A stretch of 64,000 nucleotides of DNA, from contig VXBM01000096.1 of NCBI GenBank assembly GCA_013400155.1, positions 1,185,759-1,249,758 on the forward strand, in the 5' to 3' direction. Positions 24,601 through 37,900 of this stretch are shown here, in pieces. Below the pieces are notes generated by a model. It made no database searches and was not told the origin of the DNA. It saw nothing but the letters and a program-made list of their open reading frames with translations. Source of the stretch: Helopsaltes ochotensis (lineage: Eukaryota > Chordata > Aves > Passeriformes > Locustellidae). Position 1 is the stretch's first letter. Each line of letters opens with the position of its first letter. The position numbers and the translations under genes were made by a program.

Positions 24601-25537
24601 CTGAGGCTCCTGTGTTTCTCATGTTTGTCTGGGCATTAATGACTGTGATAAATCCCTCTGGACACAGCTGACATGATACCAATGTCCAGTGTACCCAGTG
24701 ACTCTGACATGGAGCCAAGTGCAGCCACCAAGGGAGGTGTCCTGTGGTGTTGTTGCTGGGTTGATTGAGCCCTGTGTCACAAGAATTGCTGCATTCAATG
24801 TATTCCACTGGCTGCAGAGGCCAAGTGAGATCTGGTGCTGTTGAGACCAGGCCGGGTTTTTCCAGGGGTTTCCCTGCAGCCCAGGTCAGGCTGTGAGTAG
24901 CTGACTCCAGGTGACTGCTCTGCATGCTGGATGTCCCTCAGGGAACTTGGACATTGTTACTGCACACAACAACTATTCCTGTTTCCCTGTTTTAAGTGGT
25001 TTTCACATTCTTTTCATTTTACAGTCAGGGCTGATGCAGCAAGAAGATATAAGACAGTTCATTCACGTTTTATATTTCACAATTCCATCTTCCAGGAAGG
25101 AGATGGAAATGATATCTTTACACTGTTGTTTTTTCCTGGACTGCTCTCACTTGCCCTGCTGGGTGCACAGCACAGCAGCTGCAGAACTTGAAATCCAGCT
25201 TTGTGCCTTTTATTTACCACATCCAAATGCCGACTTCTGGATGGCAGCGAGTTTTTTTCTCAGTCACATGTAGTGCAGGGAGAATGGTTCACTCTGTTTA
25301 GGGTTTGACCTCTGTGTCCATGGAGGGGTCCTGCTGCCCTGGACAGGACAAAGGGGAGCTGCCAGGCTCCCAAAACTCTGGATGCGTTCAACAACTCCGA
25401 AACTCCAAGCCTGGCATTTCCCAAGGCCTCACCCTCTCTTTATTGTTGGCTTGACCATCCTGGAAACTCTTAGTGTGATAGGAAATAGCTGCAGGGAGGG
25501 GTCAGTGTTGATTTTGGGGAGAGATGTGGACAGTCAC

Positions 25538-25548
25538 TTTTTTTTTTT

Positions 25549-25608
<60 letters not shown>
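25538..25608 (+). repeat. Poly(T) tract (11 T, CC, 58 T)
   Basis: An 11-T run at 25538-25548 and a 58-T run at 25551-25608 separated by CC. It lies about 375 bases upstream of the acceptor of the ITGB4 start-codon exon. No retroposed gene body is evident next to it. Confidence 0.95.
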
Positions 25609-25994
25609 CCTCCCCTAACCTGCCAGGAAAAGCAATGTCTTGGCCTGGTCAGTGCTCACATGTGTAGATGGTGCTGGGCTCTGTCTGGGAACCTCCTGTG
25701 CTCCAGCTGCCTGCACCAACCCCTGATGTTGAGCTGGGCACAGGGGTGGCATTACCCGGAATTTTGAGCCTTTAGCAGATGCCTGAGCAGAAGACAAACC
25801 ATCCTTGGCTTTGCTTTTGTACCCTGCCTTGCAGAGCTCAGCTTCCAGCCTCAGCTTCCCCAGGATGTGAGGGCTGTCCCACTCTGGCAGGGCTGGGAAA
25901 GGGCTCTGTAGGAGCTGCCCTGGTCATATTCAGGTCCATTTCTATCTCTTGGCTCTCTGCAATGTAACAATTCCTTCGTTTCAGGAGGAAGAGG

Positions 25995-28900
25995 ATGAAT
26001 GTGCTGCCATGGGCCTGTGCCAGGCTGCTCCTCGTGTCCCTGCTCTGCACCACCGGCCTCTGCCAATGGAGCAAAAGTGAGTGGAGCTGTGGTAGCTCTG
26101 TCTGCCACCACCCCTTGGGGACTGTGTGTATCTGTCCTGGGCTCCAGAAACACTGGTACTCATGTGGAGACTACCTCGTGTGTGCTTTTCCTGCTGTTTT
26201 CCATCTCCCCAGCTTTTGGGGACCCTCCCTTGCTACCCCACTGCTGTTTTGCAGCCAATTTCCACTAACCAGGCAAAACCTCCATCTCTCCATGGGATCA
26301 GCCGTTCTCACACCCTCCCACAGCTCACTTTGTTTTCCCCATCCCTGATGCCCTGATCTTTCCTGGCAGACAACCGCTGTGTGCTATCCCGGGCAAAGAG
26401 CTGCACTGAGTGCATCCGGGTGGATAAGGACTGCTCCTTCTGCACCGACAAGGTGAGGCCCTGCAGGGCAGCCTGGGGCTCCACTTCCCGCCCTGTTGAT
26501 GGAAGGATCCCACCACCCTCAGTGGGAGAGGGACACAAGACTAGGGGCGGCTTCTAAATCCATCTTCTCCTCTGGATAGGAAAGGCTGCAATGTGGACTT
26601 CCTTTTGGTGTGGAAAATGGGGAGGAGAGAAGTCCAGGGTAGAACTGCAGCAATACAGGGGTTTATCAGAAAATGTCAGTGCACCAGAAACTGTGTGCAA
26701 GGGATGCAGGGAGAGTTTTATCCCACACAACCCAGTAACTCACCAGTGGTCCCATTTCAGTTGGTGGTTCTGTGCAGGACTCGTCCCCATCTCTCTGCCC
26801 CATTCCTGCTCCCAAAGGCTCAAAATGCTCTAGGCACAGGACCCTGCTTCCTGCCCTGTGTATTTCCCCATTTCTCAGTGGATGTGGTGCTTTCTGTGGC
26901 TCTTATGCTCTTCTTGGTCCCTGGCAGAGCTTTGAGGAGCCGCGCTGTGACCTGCGGGAGAACCTGCTGCGCTCTGGCTGCAGCGAGGCCAACATCGTGT
27001 ACACCCAGGGAGAGATGAGGACACTGAAGGTGCGTGCTGGGGACACAGCCCACGCTCAGCCTCTCCTGAGGGGGCTTTCATGTCCTTCACCCTTCTCTAG
27101 GCTCCTCAGCAGGAAAATTACAAAGCCCAGACTGCTATTTATGTAGGTTATACTCAAAAGCAAAGCCTTCTCTAGCTGGTGGACCTGTGGGCCACTGGTC
27201 CTGATCCAGGCTGGGGCGACTTTGCAGGCAAAGCAGATGTAAGCAAAATGCTCACATCCCTGTGGAGGAGGAGCCTGGCTGGACACGAGTGGATGTGGGG
27301 GAGGCTGTTGGGCAGTACCTGAGGGAGGGGAATGTACTCATCCCTGCCTTTGTACTTCCCACACATCTCCCTGCTCCTTGCCTCCTCCTCATTGCACCCA
27401 CCCTGGAGATGGAGTCCATCCCCTTCATGTCACTCTCCTTCACAGAATTCCACTATCAACACATCCCTGCAGAGGACCCAGGTGTCCCCTCAGGCCATGT
27501 ACATGCGGCTGCGGGCTGGGGAGGAGATGAGCTTCAACATGGATGTCTTCCAGCCCAAGGAGAGCCCTGTGGATCTCTACATCCTCATGGATTTCTCCTA
27601 CTCCATGTCTGATGATCTGGACAACCTCAAAAGCATGGGACATAACCTAGGTGAGGGCAGAGCTAGTAGAGGAGGGGAGCCTGCTCCTGTGCTGATGAAG
27701 GCAGGCAGCTCACTCCTGCCTGTGGCAGCGAGTCCTCTGCCAGCACCAGAGAGGGGGATGCAGTTGGCAATGGGGTGAGAGATGTCTGTTTTAATTACAG
27801 CTTTACATTCTCAATGATCTGTGCAGGCCTGTGTGGGGATGTCTCTCTTTTCCTGCAGGGATCCTCACATGCTCTCCCTTTCCAGCCCAGCTGGTGCCCC
27901 TCAGAGCTGGTCTGTGTAGGGCCTTTGGCATCTTGAACCTGCTGGGCGCTATTGTAGGAGCTCCAGTTTTGGGGCTGCCAAAGGGTTTCTTCCCTCTAAA
28001 ACCCAAAGATCTTAGAAGATGACAGTTTGGGAATCTTATCAAAGAACTGACCAGCAGAAGAGATGCCCACAAAAGTACTTCTTTCCCTGGAGCAGGGAGC
28101 TCACAGGCATCTCCCCCTTCCTTTCCTCTCCTCCCAGCGGATTTCCTGCAAGCCCTGACTTCCAATTACACCATTGGATTCGGCAAGTTTGTGGACAAAG
28201 TCTCATCCCCTCAAACAGACATGAGACCTGAAAAGTGAGTAAGCCCCATGGGTCTCTGAGGTGGGAGTGGACAGAGTGGAAAGTGCCTTCTGTTTCCCCA
28301 TGGCTTTCAGTGTCGGCAGTGCAAGAGTCTCCATCCATCTCTCTGCCTACACTGCCAGTGTCTTCCCTGGTCTTCCCATCTCTTAGGGCTTGCTGTAGCA
28401 CTGTGACAATGCCAGCAGTGTCATCCTCTGCTTTCAGACCTTCCCTTTTCTGCCACAACAGACTGCATATCTTGTCTCCTCCATCTCTGCCCTCATCCCT
28501 TCTACGTCTCAGTGCCGGTCGCTGAGCTGCTCGGCTCCATGACTTCCCTCGAGGGACTCTCCCCACATTTCCTCTCCTCGCACCCCAGCATCCCTTGGCT
28601 CCTGCCCCACACAAGACCCCTGGTTCCATCTCTCCTAGGCTGCGTGAGCCCTGGCACAATGCCGACTCCCCGTTCTCCTTCAAGAACGTCATCCGCCTGA
28701 CCAGCAACATCAACCACTTCAGCGAGGAGCTCAGCAAGGAGCGCATCTCGGGCAACCTGGACGCCCCTGAGGGCGGCTTCGATGCCATCCTGCAGACAGC
28801 TGTTTGCAAGGTGAGGGTGGCCAGGGATGTGTTTTTAGTGGGTGGATCTTCCTGATGCCCACTGATGAGCAGAAGAGCCACACATCGTGCAGCTGACACG

Positions 28901-31900
28901 GCAGCCAGGGAGCCTCAGTTCAGCTAGAGTTGGTTCTTGCCCTCCCAGCCACACACTTCCTCCCTGTGCCAAGCTGCTTTGCATTCCAAATTTTCCCTAA
29001 GCCTTAGAATATGTGTCCGGTGTTTGATGCCCAGCACAGCAGCTGCTTGCTGGGCACCCTGCATGTGCTCTTTGCTCTGTCCTGCTCCACACCTGCAGTG
29101 ATGAAACTCTGCTCCCTGGAAAACAGCCCACTCAGGCTTGGCCGCTTGGCTGAGGGATGAGCACAGCTCCAGACACATCCAAGGAAGCGTGGGCTTGCCC
29201 CCTGTATACACATGTGCCTGGCACCGAGCTGTTGAGTGGGAGACACCCTGTGCTGTGGGGGTGAGGATAGGTCCTGGGATTCTTGGGGACACGTGGCTGG
29301 TTGCATTTGCTGCCAGGTGCAGGTGGTGCCTTGTCCCCTTGGATATTCCAGCTCCTGTCAGTGCTGGCTTGCCAAGGGCTGCAAGTGCTGTGCAGAGGTT
29401 TGGGAGGCACAGAGATAAAGGTTCCTTCTCCCCATCCCCGGCTGCAGGATAAGATTGGCTGGAGAAAGGACAGCACTCACCTGCTCGTGTTCTCCACTGA
29501 GTCTGCCTTTCACTATGAAGCTGATGGTACCAACGTCCTGGCAGGGATTATGGCAAGGAACGACGAGCAGTGTCACCTGGACAGCCACGGCACCTACGTG
29601 TATGACACCAAGCAGGACTATCCTTCAGTGCCCACCCTCGTGCGCCTCTTGGGCCAGCACAACATCATCCCCATCTTTGCTGTCACCAACCACTCCTACA
29701 GCTACTATGAGGTGAGGAGACCACAGCAGTGGTGCCACATGGGATTACCTTCCTCCAGAACCTCTGCCTCAGCTCAACTGGGAGGAGAAAATGTTCTCCC
29801 ATCGCTTGTCCCCAAGTGCTAAACCAACACCTTGGTATTTGGGAGGTGCTACCCTGTGTTGGGGGGCTGCTCTAGGTTGTGGGAAGTCTCAGGGTGTATT
29901 GCTGGGTGCAGGAATCTGGGCTTCTAGAGGTCTCCCTGTGTTGGTTTCTCCTTCTTGTAAAGCAGTGGAGGAACAGAGCTGGAGAGTAATTTAGGTTGGA
30001 AGGAGCATTTGGAGGTCTCTGTTCCAAGTCCTGCTCAAAGCAGAACCCAGTCCCGTGATAGAGGAGGATTCTTAAGACCTTGGCTCAGGGAGCTCCTATC
30101 TCTCTGCAGAAGCTGCACAAGTATTTCCCCATCTCTGAGATTGGGGTTCTCCAGGAAGACTCTTCCAACATCGTGGAATTGCTCCGCACAGCCTTTGAGG
30201 TAATGGTGCTCTGTGGAGCTTCACTCTGGATTCCAGGGAGGGCAGAGGGTGGGTACCTCCTGGGCAGGAGAGCAGGCAGAAGGCAGGATGTAGCCCCTCT
30301 GGAGCAGATCAGAGGGTACTGCTGAAAATCAACGTTGTGTTTACCCTCTGCCACACAGCGCATTCGCTCCAAGATGGACATTCGGGCTGACTTCACCCCC
30401 AGAGCCCTGAAGACAGACTTCACCTCCCCAGTATTTGAAAAGACAGAATCTGGCTCCTTCCACATCACCCGTGGAAAAGTGGTAAGTCCTTGCATGGCAG
30501 CAGAGGGAAGGCATGTGTGAGGGGATGAGCTCTCTGTGTCCAGCTGGAATGTGGTCCAGCAGAGTTGGCTCATCCCTGCAGTGTGTTCCTTCCTTTAGAG
30601 CAAGTTCCACATGCACGTGAAGGCTCTTGAGTACATTGGTGGGCAGCACGTCTGCAGCCTCCCCGAGAAGGACCGGCATGGAGTCATCCATGTGAAACCC
30701 ACGTCCCTGAGCGACAGCCTCACCGTGTCAGCTGCTGTCATCTGCGATGTCTGTCCCTGCGAACAGGTGGGGTGATGCAGAGACATATCCTTCTCCTGGC
30801 CAGCCTGAGGGGTGGCAAAGTTTTTGGCTGATGCATGTGGGACCCCTCATTGATTCTCAGCCTGGCCAAGATTTCCATCACTGCCTATTCAAACTGGGTC
30901 TGAGGTCCTATAGCAGAGCTTGGTCTTCAGGGCAAAACTTTGCCCTTGGATCTGCCCTTCTGGTTCCTGAAATGGTTTTGGGGGCAGCTGGGCCCGTTCA
31001 GCAATGCCTCTTCTCTCTTCATTTCCAGCAACAAGAGTTGGACTCACCCAAGTGTAGTTTCCATGGGAACTTTGTCTGCGGACAGTGCATCTGCCACTCG
31101 GGCTGGTAAGGACTGTGTCCAGATCCACACCTCTGCCAGGGATCCTGCTGTTTCTGGGGACCCACAGTGACACACCTTCATGCCCTGGGCCTCCTGCCCA
31201 GGACCCTGCTGTGCTGCGCTCTGCTCCTGCCTCACCCAGTGCCATCTCTGTCCCCAGGCGAGGGGACACGTGCGACTGCTCCCCGGCGTCATCCCCCAAC
31301 AACGAAGCCTGCATCCGCCCCGGGGACGTGGAGCCGTGCTCGGGGCGGGGCGAGTGCCTGTGTGGGAAGTGCCAGTGCTACTCCGAGGACCAGACCCTGC
31401 GCTTCGACGGCGCCTTCTGCGAATTCGACACCCTGCAGTGCCCACGCACCTCCGGCTTCCTCTGCAACGGTGAGAGCACCCCAGAGCCCCCCAGCTGGGG
31501 GATGTGCTGGGCATGGTGGCACAAACAGGGTGTCCTGGACTGGTGGCACTGGCACAGGGGGTTGAGTGACCAGTGGTGGGCTGCAGGGACTCTGTGCTTG
31601 CAGACGTGCAGGGAGGGTGCTGTGGAGTTTGTTTGCAGCCCTTGGGCACCCCTAAAGAAGGTGGGGGAGCCACAGACAGGGCTGGGGGAACGGCACAGCA
31701 TTGGAGCCCAGGTAATCCCTGCTCTCACCCCAGATCGTGGCCGCTGCTCCAGGGGCGCCTGCATGTGTGAGAGCGGCTGGGAGGGCCCGGGCTGCGAATG
31801 TCCCACGAGCAATGACACCTGCATCGACAGCCGAGGGGTAGGTCCTGCCCCGCCCTCCCCAGGGACCGCTGCTCCAGGCAGGGCTGCAGCGAGTGTCCCC

Positions 31901-34900
31901 AGTGGTGGAGTCTCTGGGTCACTGAGGTGCCTTGCTGACTCCCAGTGCTGCTCTCAGGCTGTCACCTCTTCTCTCGCAGGGCATTTGCAATAACCACGGC
32001 AGGTGTGAATGTGGCAGATGCATCTGTGACATGGCTTCGCTGTACACCAGCTCCACCTGTGAAATCAGCTACTCCCTGGTGAGTCCCTCTGGGTTTATCA
32101 CTTATTCCCATGCAGAGCCTCCAGGGAAGAAAGGCAAAGCAGAGATGAAGGCACACCTCAATCAGGAATAAAATCCTGAGCAAAGGTTTGTCTCACCTGT
32201 CCTGTGGCCAGGAAGGGGCTGGCATGGGAGCTGCTTTGTAGCCACAGGCTTTCTTTCCCCTCCTGCTCACCAGCAGCAACTATTGAGAGTCTGTGTTTAT
32301 CTGCACCCTGGTAATGGACAGTTTTGAGACTCAGCTTGTGGCTTGTTCTGATTTGCCTCAAAATGGGGAAAAAACACATTTCATAGAGTCACAGTCTGCT
32401 TTAGATTGGAAGGGACCTTAAAACTTATCTCATTCCAACTCCCCTGCCACAGGCAGGGACATCTTCCACTAGATCAGGTTGCTCAGGGCCCCGCCCAACC
32501 TGGCCTTGAACACATTTGATTTCCTCATTGACAAACATGGGCCTTAGCCCACAATGGGGATGGAGAAAGCTGGCTTGATCATGTTGGAAAGGCCACTGAA
32601 ACCCCTGGAGAAGATCTGATTGCTGCCCCAATGCTGGCTGATGGTATAAGAGATTTTGGAGCCAACTGGGCTTATAAATCCTTCATTAGCTGCTTGTTCT
32701 CAGTGACTTCTCTTTTTCACCTGGACCTTGCCCTGACTCTTGGCATGAGGAGCTGCCTCTCTAGCTCTGCCTTTCAGAGGCTATGTCCTCCCTCGCTCCT
32801 GGGGCTGTCCGTGACCATCCCACTCTGCCTCTGCCCAGGGCTTCCAGGCTGTGTGTGAGAGCATCCGGGACTGTGTCCGCTGCCAGACCTGGGGGACAGG
32901 CAACCTGAAGGGGAACTGCAGCTCATGCCAGCTCCAGATCCAGATGGTGGAGGAGCTGAAGAAAGGTAACATGAGAAGCAGAGCTGGATGCAGATGTGTG
33001 TGGTGTCCCCTGTGTGCCCTGTTGTGTGTGTGTGTGTGCACATAGGGCTGCTCCCCAAGCCTTTCCTGGCCCTAGTGACCTCACAACTGTGTCCCCTCTC
33101 CCCACAGAGGAGGCTGGCGAGTACTGCTCCTTCCAGGATGAGGATGATGACTGCACCTACCACTACACCCTGGAGGGAGACCCCAGTACCCTCCCCAATA
33201 CCACCGTCCGTGTGCAGAAGAATAAAGGTGAGCAGGGACGTGGGAGGAGCAGGGGATCCCAGCCTGGGGTCTGGATCAGTGTGACCAATTCCACGGTGCC
33301 TCCAATCCCTGCTTTGTCCCTTTGCTGTGCCTCTGGGCAGGGTCAGCTGCAGGCAGGACCTTGCTGCCCACCTTGCTGTGTGACACGGGTGGGTGACACT
33401 CTGTCACGTGAACTGCAAGGGGTAGAGTGTGGCACGCTCAGAGAGACCATAAGAACAGGGCCTTTTCCTGCTGCCATGGGCAGGGATTGCTGCAAGGTGC
33501 TGCACGGCCCTTTGGTACGGCTGGGTGTGAGCAGAGGTGTGATAGCTCCCCCTGAACAGCTTTTCTCATTGTGAGGCATTGCCAAGGTTAACTGGGCTGC
33601 TCCATCATTCAGAGAGCTGTGGTCCACCCTGTCCCCTCCGTCCCTGCCTCCCCGCTCCCTCCCTGCACACCCCACACGGGGCTGATGCCTGGGAGTGACG
33701 TGTCTGTCACTTGCAGAGTGCCCACCTGGGAGCTTCCTCTGGCTCATCCCACTGCTCATCTTCCTCATCCTGCTCCTGGGGCTGCTGCTCTTGCTCTGCT
33801 GGAAGTTCTGTGCCTGCTGCAAGGTGAGTGTCTCAGCTGGCTTCCCCAGCGCAGGGAGAGAACCAGATATAGCCAAAACCACGACAACTTTCCAGAATCC
33901 ACCCAACCTCCAGCATAGCCCGATTGGTAGGGGATGTCCATGTGGTATCCAACCTTCTGCTGTTGTGGACATGAGCTGTTGGTGAAATTTTAGCCAGATT
34001 TCCTCCATCTGGCTGAAATCAGCTTGAGAGCCCCATCCACCCACTGCCCGTGCATCCCTGCGGATGTGGGTCCTCCCTGATGGAGATTTGGAGGGGTTTT
34101 GTGCTTGGCCACAAAGTGATTGTGTCTCTGGCCATTTGTTTTCCAGGCTTGCCTGGCTCTGCTTCCCTGCTGCGCACGAGGTACCAGCCCTTGGTCCTGG
34201 GGGGAAGGGCTCTGTGGGGTACACTGCCTTCCTGGGTTTGGGGGTGTGCTGGGATGAGCATCCCTCCTCTCTGAGCTGAGAGGTGGATCAGGGAGAAAGC
34301 TCCTAGCAGAGAGCCTCAGCCAAGGAGTCCTGGAGTTGCTGGTCCACTTTTTCTTCCCTGCCCCACACCCTGGGATGCCCTGCTGGCTCTCCCTGACCTT
34401 GTAATGCTTAGCTGGTGAGATGTGTTTTCTCCACTCATGGACACACCTTGCTCCCTCTATCCCACTCCCCTCCTGACGTCCCCATGCCCTTAGCATGGTG
34501 GAAACCCTAAACATCCCCCAGAACAGAATCTCTGGCGTTGGGAAGCTGGCGGCCGGCGTTGTCCCGGTGTGCCCAGGCTCTGAGCCCGCCCTGGCTCTGC
34601 AGGTCGCACCGTTGGCTTCAAGGAGGATCACTACATGCTCCGCCAGAGCCTCATGTCCTCCGACCACCTCGACACGCCCTTGGTGCGCAGCGGCTCCCTC
34701 AAGGGTCGGGACACGGTCCGCTGGAAGATCCACAACAACATCCACAAGCAGGGCGTTACCTCCCCTGCTGCTGCCAACCCCAAGGACCTCAGTGAGTGTC
34801 CCCGCGCTTCCAGCCTCTGGGTGGGTTATTTCTCTGACCAAGAAGGATGGAGTTTAATTTGGGGATTTCTCTTTCCAGTTCCCTACGGGCTGTCTCTGAG

Positions 34901-37900
34901 GCTGGCCCGGCTTTTCACGCAGAACCTGGTGAAACCAGACACTCGGGAGTGCGAGCAGCTTCGCAAGGAAGTGGAGGAGAACGTAGGAGCCTGGGCACAA
35001 GGGGGTCTCGGGGTGGCCTTGAGGACAGCCACACAGGGGGCTGGGCAGTGCCCTTTCCCTGGGAACCCATAGCTAAAAGGAAGGAGCAGTTTTTCCTCTT
35101 TTGTGAGAAAGCACAATTTTTAAGGTCACAGTTATCAGAATTAGCAAAGCATCTCATTGAGATTTCGGGTTTGCTTTGGGGAATGTGATCTGAAGCTCCT
35201 GTTTGGTTTCAGTTTGCAGCCTCTTGCCATGTTCTGGGAAGAAACCTGGTATGGGAGGGTGAGGAAGGCAGGCCTGGGGTGGTCAGAGGGCTCCTGTGTT
35301 TTGTGGCAGCAGCATCTGCTTGCTGAGCACCTCCCTATTCAGTGAGGGATACGCTGTGAAAGTCTCTCTTGCTCCTTGCAGCTAAATGACGTTTTCAAGC
35401 ACATTCCTGGCTGCCACAAGGTCCAGCAGACCAAGTTCAGGTGAGTCAGTAGGGGAGAGACTCCTGCAGGGCAGGGTTCCCCCAGGGCACTGCTGATGAT
35501 GGGGTGGACCAGAGGGCTGGAGTGTGAAATCTTCAGTGCTGGGAGGGAGCCTGGTCTGTGACATAAGCCTGGCGTGGTTCTTCACCCACCCAGGGCTGCA
35601 GAGCTCACCCAGCTGTGGAGGAGATCTCAGCTGAGTCTGGCTTTGGAGCAGCAGAAACAAATCCTGGTTGCATGGTGCTCAGTGGGAGAATTCCCACTGG
35701 CTTCATCAGTTTCAGTCTGATGCCAACTTAGAAGTGCCTGGTGCAGGCTGGGAGGAATTTGGGGATGCCAGTGCTGAGCAGGGAGTGGTATCTCCTCCCC
35801 GCAGCCTGATCCAGATGTGATCTCCCCTGTGGGCGCATTCCTTGCTGCATTGGGAAACCCAGGGTGGGAGGGAGCAGCTGGGCAGGAGGGAACATGTGCT
35901 AGGGTTCTGCGGGATGGGTTGGCACCCTCAGGGCAGTGCTGCAGCTCAGACCTGCACAGAGCTGTGATTCACACAGCACTTTGTCTCTCCAAAGGTTTTA
36001 GTCACTCTGATTTGGATTTTGGTTTTTTTTTATTCCCTCAGGGTACAACCCAATTCTGGGAAAAGGTAAGAGAACTTTGCACATCTCTGTTGCAACTTCT
36101 CCCTCTTTGTACACACATGTGTGGGGTGACTGAGTGCCCCACACACTCACTGACCCCCCAGCTGCTGTGTGAGGTGAATTACCCTGATCTCAGCTCTCAC
36201 TGCTGTTACCTCCCCTCCTCCCAGGCAGGATCACACCATTGTGGACACAGTGCTCACTGCCCCTTACTCAGCCAAGCCAGACATCATCAAAGTGGTGGAA
36301 AAACACATTTCTCACGAGGCTTTTAATGACCTGAAGGTTGTACCGGGTTATTACACTGTGACCTCAGACCAAGGTAGGGAGCAGAGCCCAGCATTGGCTT
36401 CTGGCTGGGTACAGGGGCTTATTTCCCACCTCTCACCCTTGTCTTTTCCCCCAGATGCTCAGGGAATGGTGGAGTTTCAAGAAGGTGTGGAGCTGGTGGA
36501 TGTCCGTGTCCCGCTCTTTATCAGGGATGATGATGATGATGAGAAGCAGCTGCAGGTGGAGGCCATTGAGGTCCCCAATGGCATTGCAAAGATTGGGCGC
36601 AGGATTGTCAACATCACCATCATCAAAGAGCAAGGTTGTGACTGTGTGAAGGTGTTTGTGTTTGAGTGTCCTGCATCCAGACTGATGGGGTTTGTAAGGC
36701 ACAGTCTGCGTATCTGAGCACTCCTGGGTCACAGAGCAGATGCTTGCTTGGTGACTCCTTTCTGAAATCATCTGAGTCTAAACTGGAGTGTCCTTTAATG
36801 CATCCAAAGGAGGGTCATTTTCCCTGCTGACCAGAAACATTTGACCATCACAAGTTTAGATGCTGCCAATTCCATGACAGTTTATGGGCTAACCACATTC
36901 CTCTGCTGCTCCAGTTCGTTGAGTGCTGGTGTGAAGCAGAACCTCTCTGATGTTATTGTGCTGATGTCCCCAGCACTTTCCCTCTGCTTCCTACCTGGCT
37001 GTTATGGGCAGGGAGCACAAATGGGAAGTGGGGAAGTCTCCAGCCCATGCAGTGATAGGTCATGCACAGTTCATACATGTGGGTGACTGGAACTCTGTTC
37101 AGGGAGGACACCTGGGTGTTTGGGATGTAATTCTTTGTGCATTTGCTCTACACATTCCTTCTCTCCTGCTCCCTCCAGCCAGCAGCCTCATCACCTTCCT
37201 GCAGCCAGCCTATTCCCACAGCCGCTTTGATAAGCTGGCCAAGATCCCTGTCCTTCGGGAGATCATAGACAATGGGAAATCCCAAGTCACCTACAGGACC
37301 CGGGATCTCACCGCCAAGAATGGCAGGGTAAGGGTGGTGCTCCAGGTCTTGGCAGGAGGGAAGGAGTGGGAATGTAGGGTTGGGAAAAGGCCAACCCTGG
37401 GGTTGCAGAAGAGGGGTTATCAGGATGTGGCTGGGACAGAGAGGACCCAAGGCTTGAGGTCAGCACAAGGGTAAACCTTCTTCTCCATCCCTTGCTCCCT
37501 TGGGGAGGGAGGACCTGAGAGGATGCCTGTGCCTGAGGCAGAGTACCAGCTGGCCCTGGAGCTGTGGGCACTGGGACACAAATGAGGACTGACTGGGGGA
37601 TGAGGGGAAACTCTTTGGGCATCTCCTCATGGATGCTGCCAGCTGTAATCATAGAACAGTTTGGGTTGGAAGGGACCTTATGAATCATCTTGTTCCAACC
37701 CCTGCCATGGGCAGGGGCACCTTCCACAAGACCAGGTTGCTTAGAGCCCCATCCAGCCTCACCCTGAACACATCTCTTCCTTCTCCTCCAGGACTACGTC
37801 TTCACAGAGGGTGAACTGGTCTTCCAGCCTGGGGAGACCCGAAAGGAGGTGCAGGTGCCCTTGCTGGAGCTGACAGAGATAGACACCCTTCTCAACAACT

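Larger units (their letters stand above)
15361..25984. other. Intergenic region and presumed ITGB4 5' non-coding part
   Basis: More than 10 kb without a recognisable protein-coding exon on either strand. Contents: a CR1 fragment (17429-17575), an AT-rich stretch around 18300-18400, a GC/CpG-rich block (about 20850-22400) with a 39-bp tandem duplication and a purine tract, and a 58-T run ending at 25608. The ITGB4 start-codon exon begins right after an acceptor AG (25983-25984), so at least one non-coding upstream exon should lie in this interval. The remaining open frames look like chance. Confidence 0.6.

Noticed and set aside
25382..25618. Open frame ending in a poly-Phe tail
   Set aside because: The Phe run is just the T homopolymer; the same applies to frames at 3321-3518 and 7656-7868.
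28039..28899. 286-codon minus-strand open frame
   Set aside because: It lies antisense to ITGB4 exons at 28138-28234 and 28639-28810 and shows no recognisable domain; GC-rich exons often leave an open antisense frame.
33343..34224. 293-codon minus-strand open frame (and 33990-34841)
   Set aside because: It is antisense across ITGB4 transmembrane-region exons and introns, low-complexity and without family resemblance.
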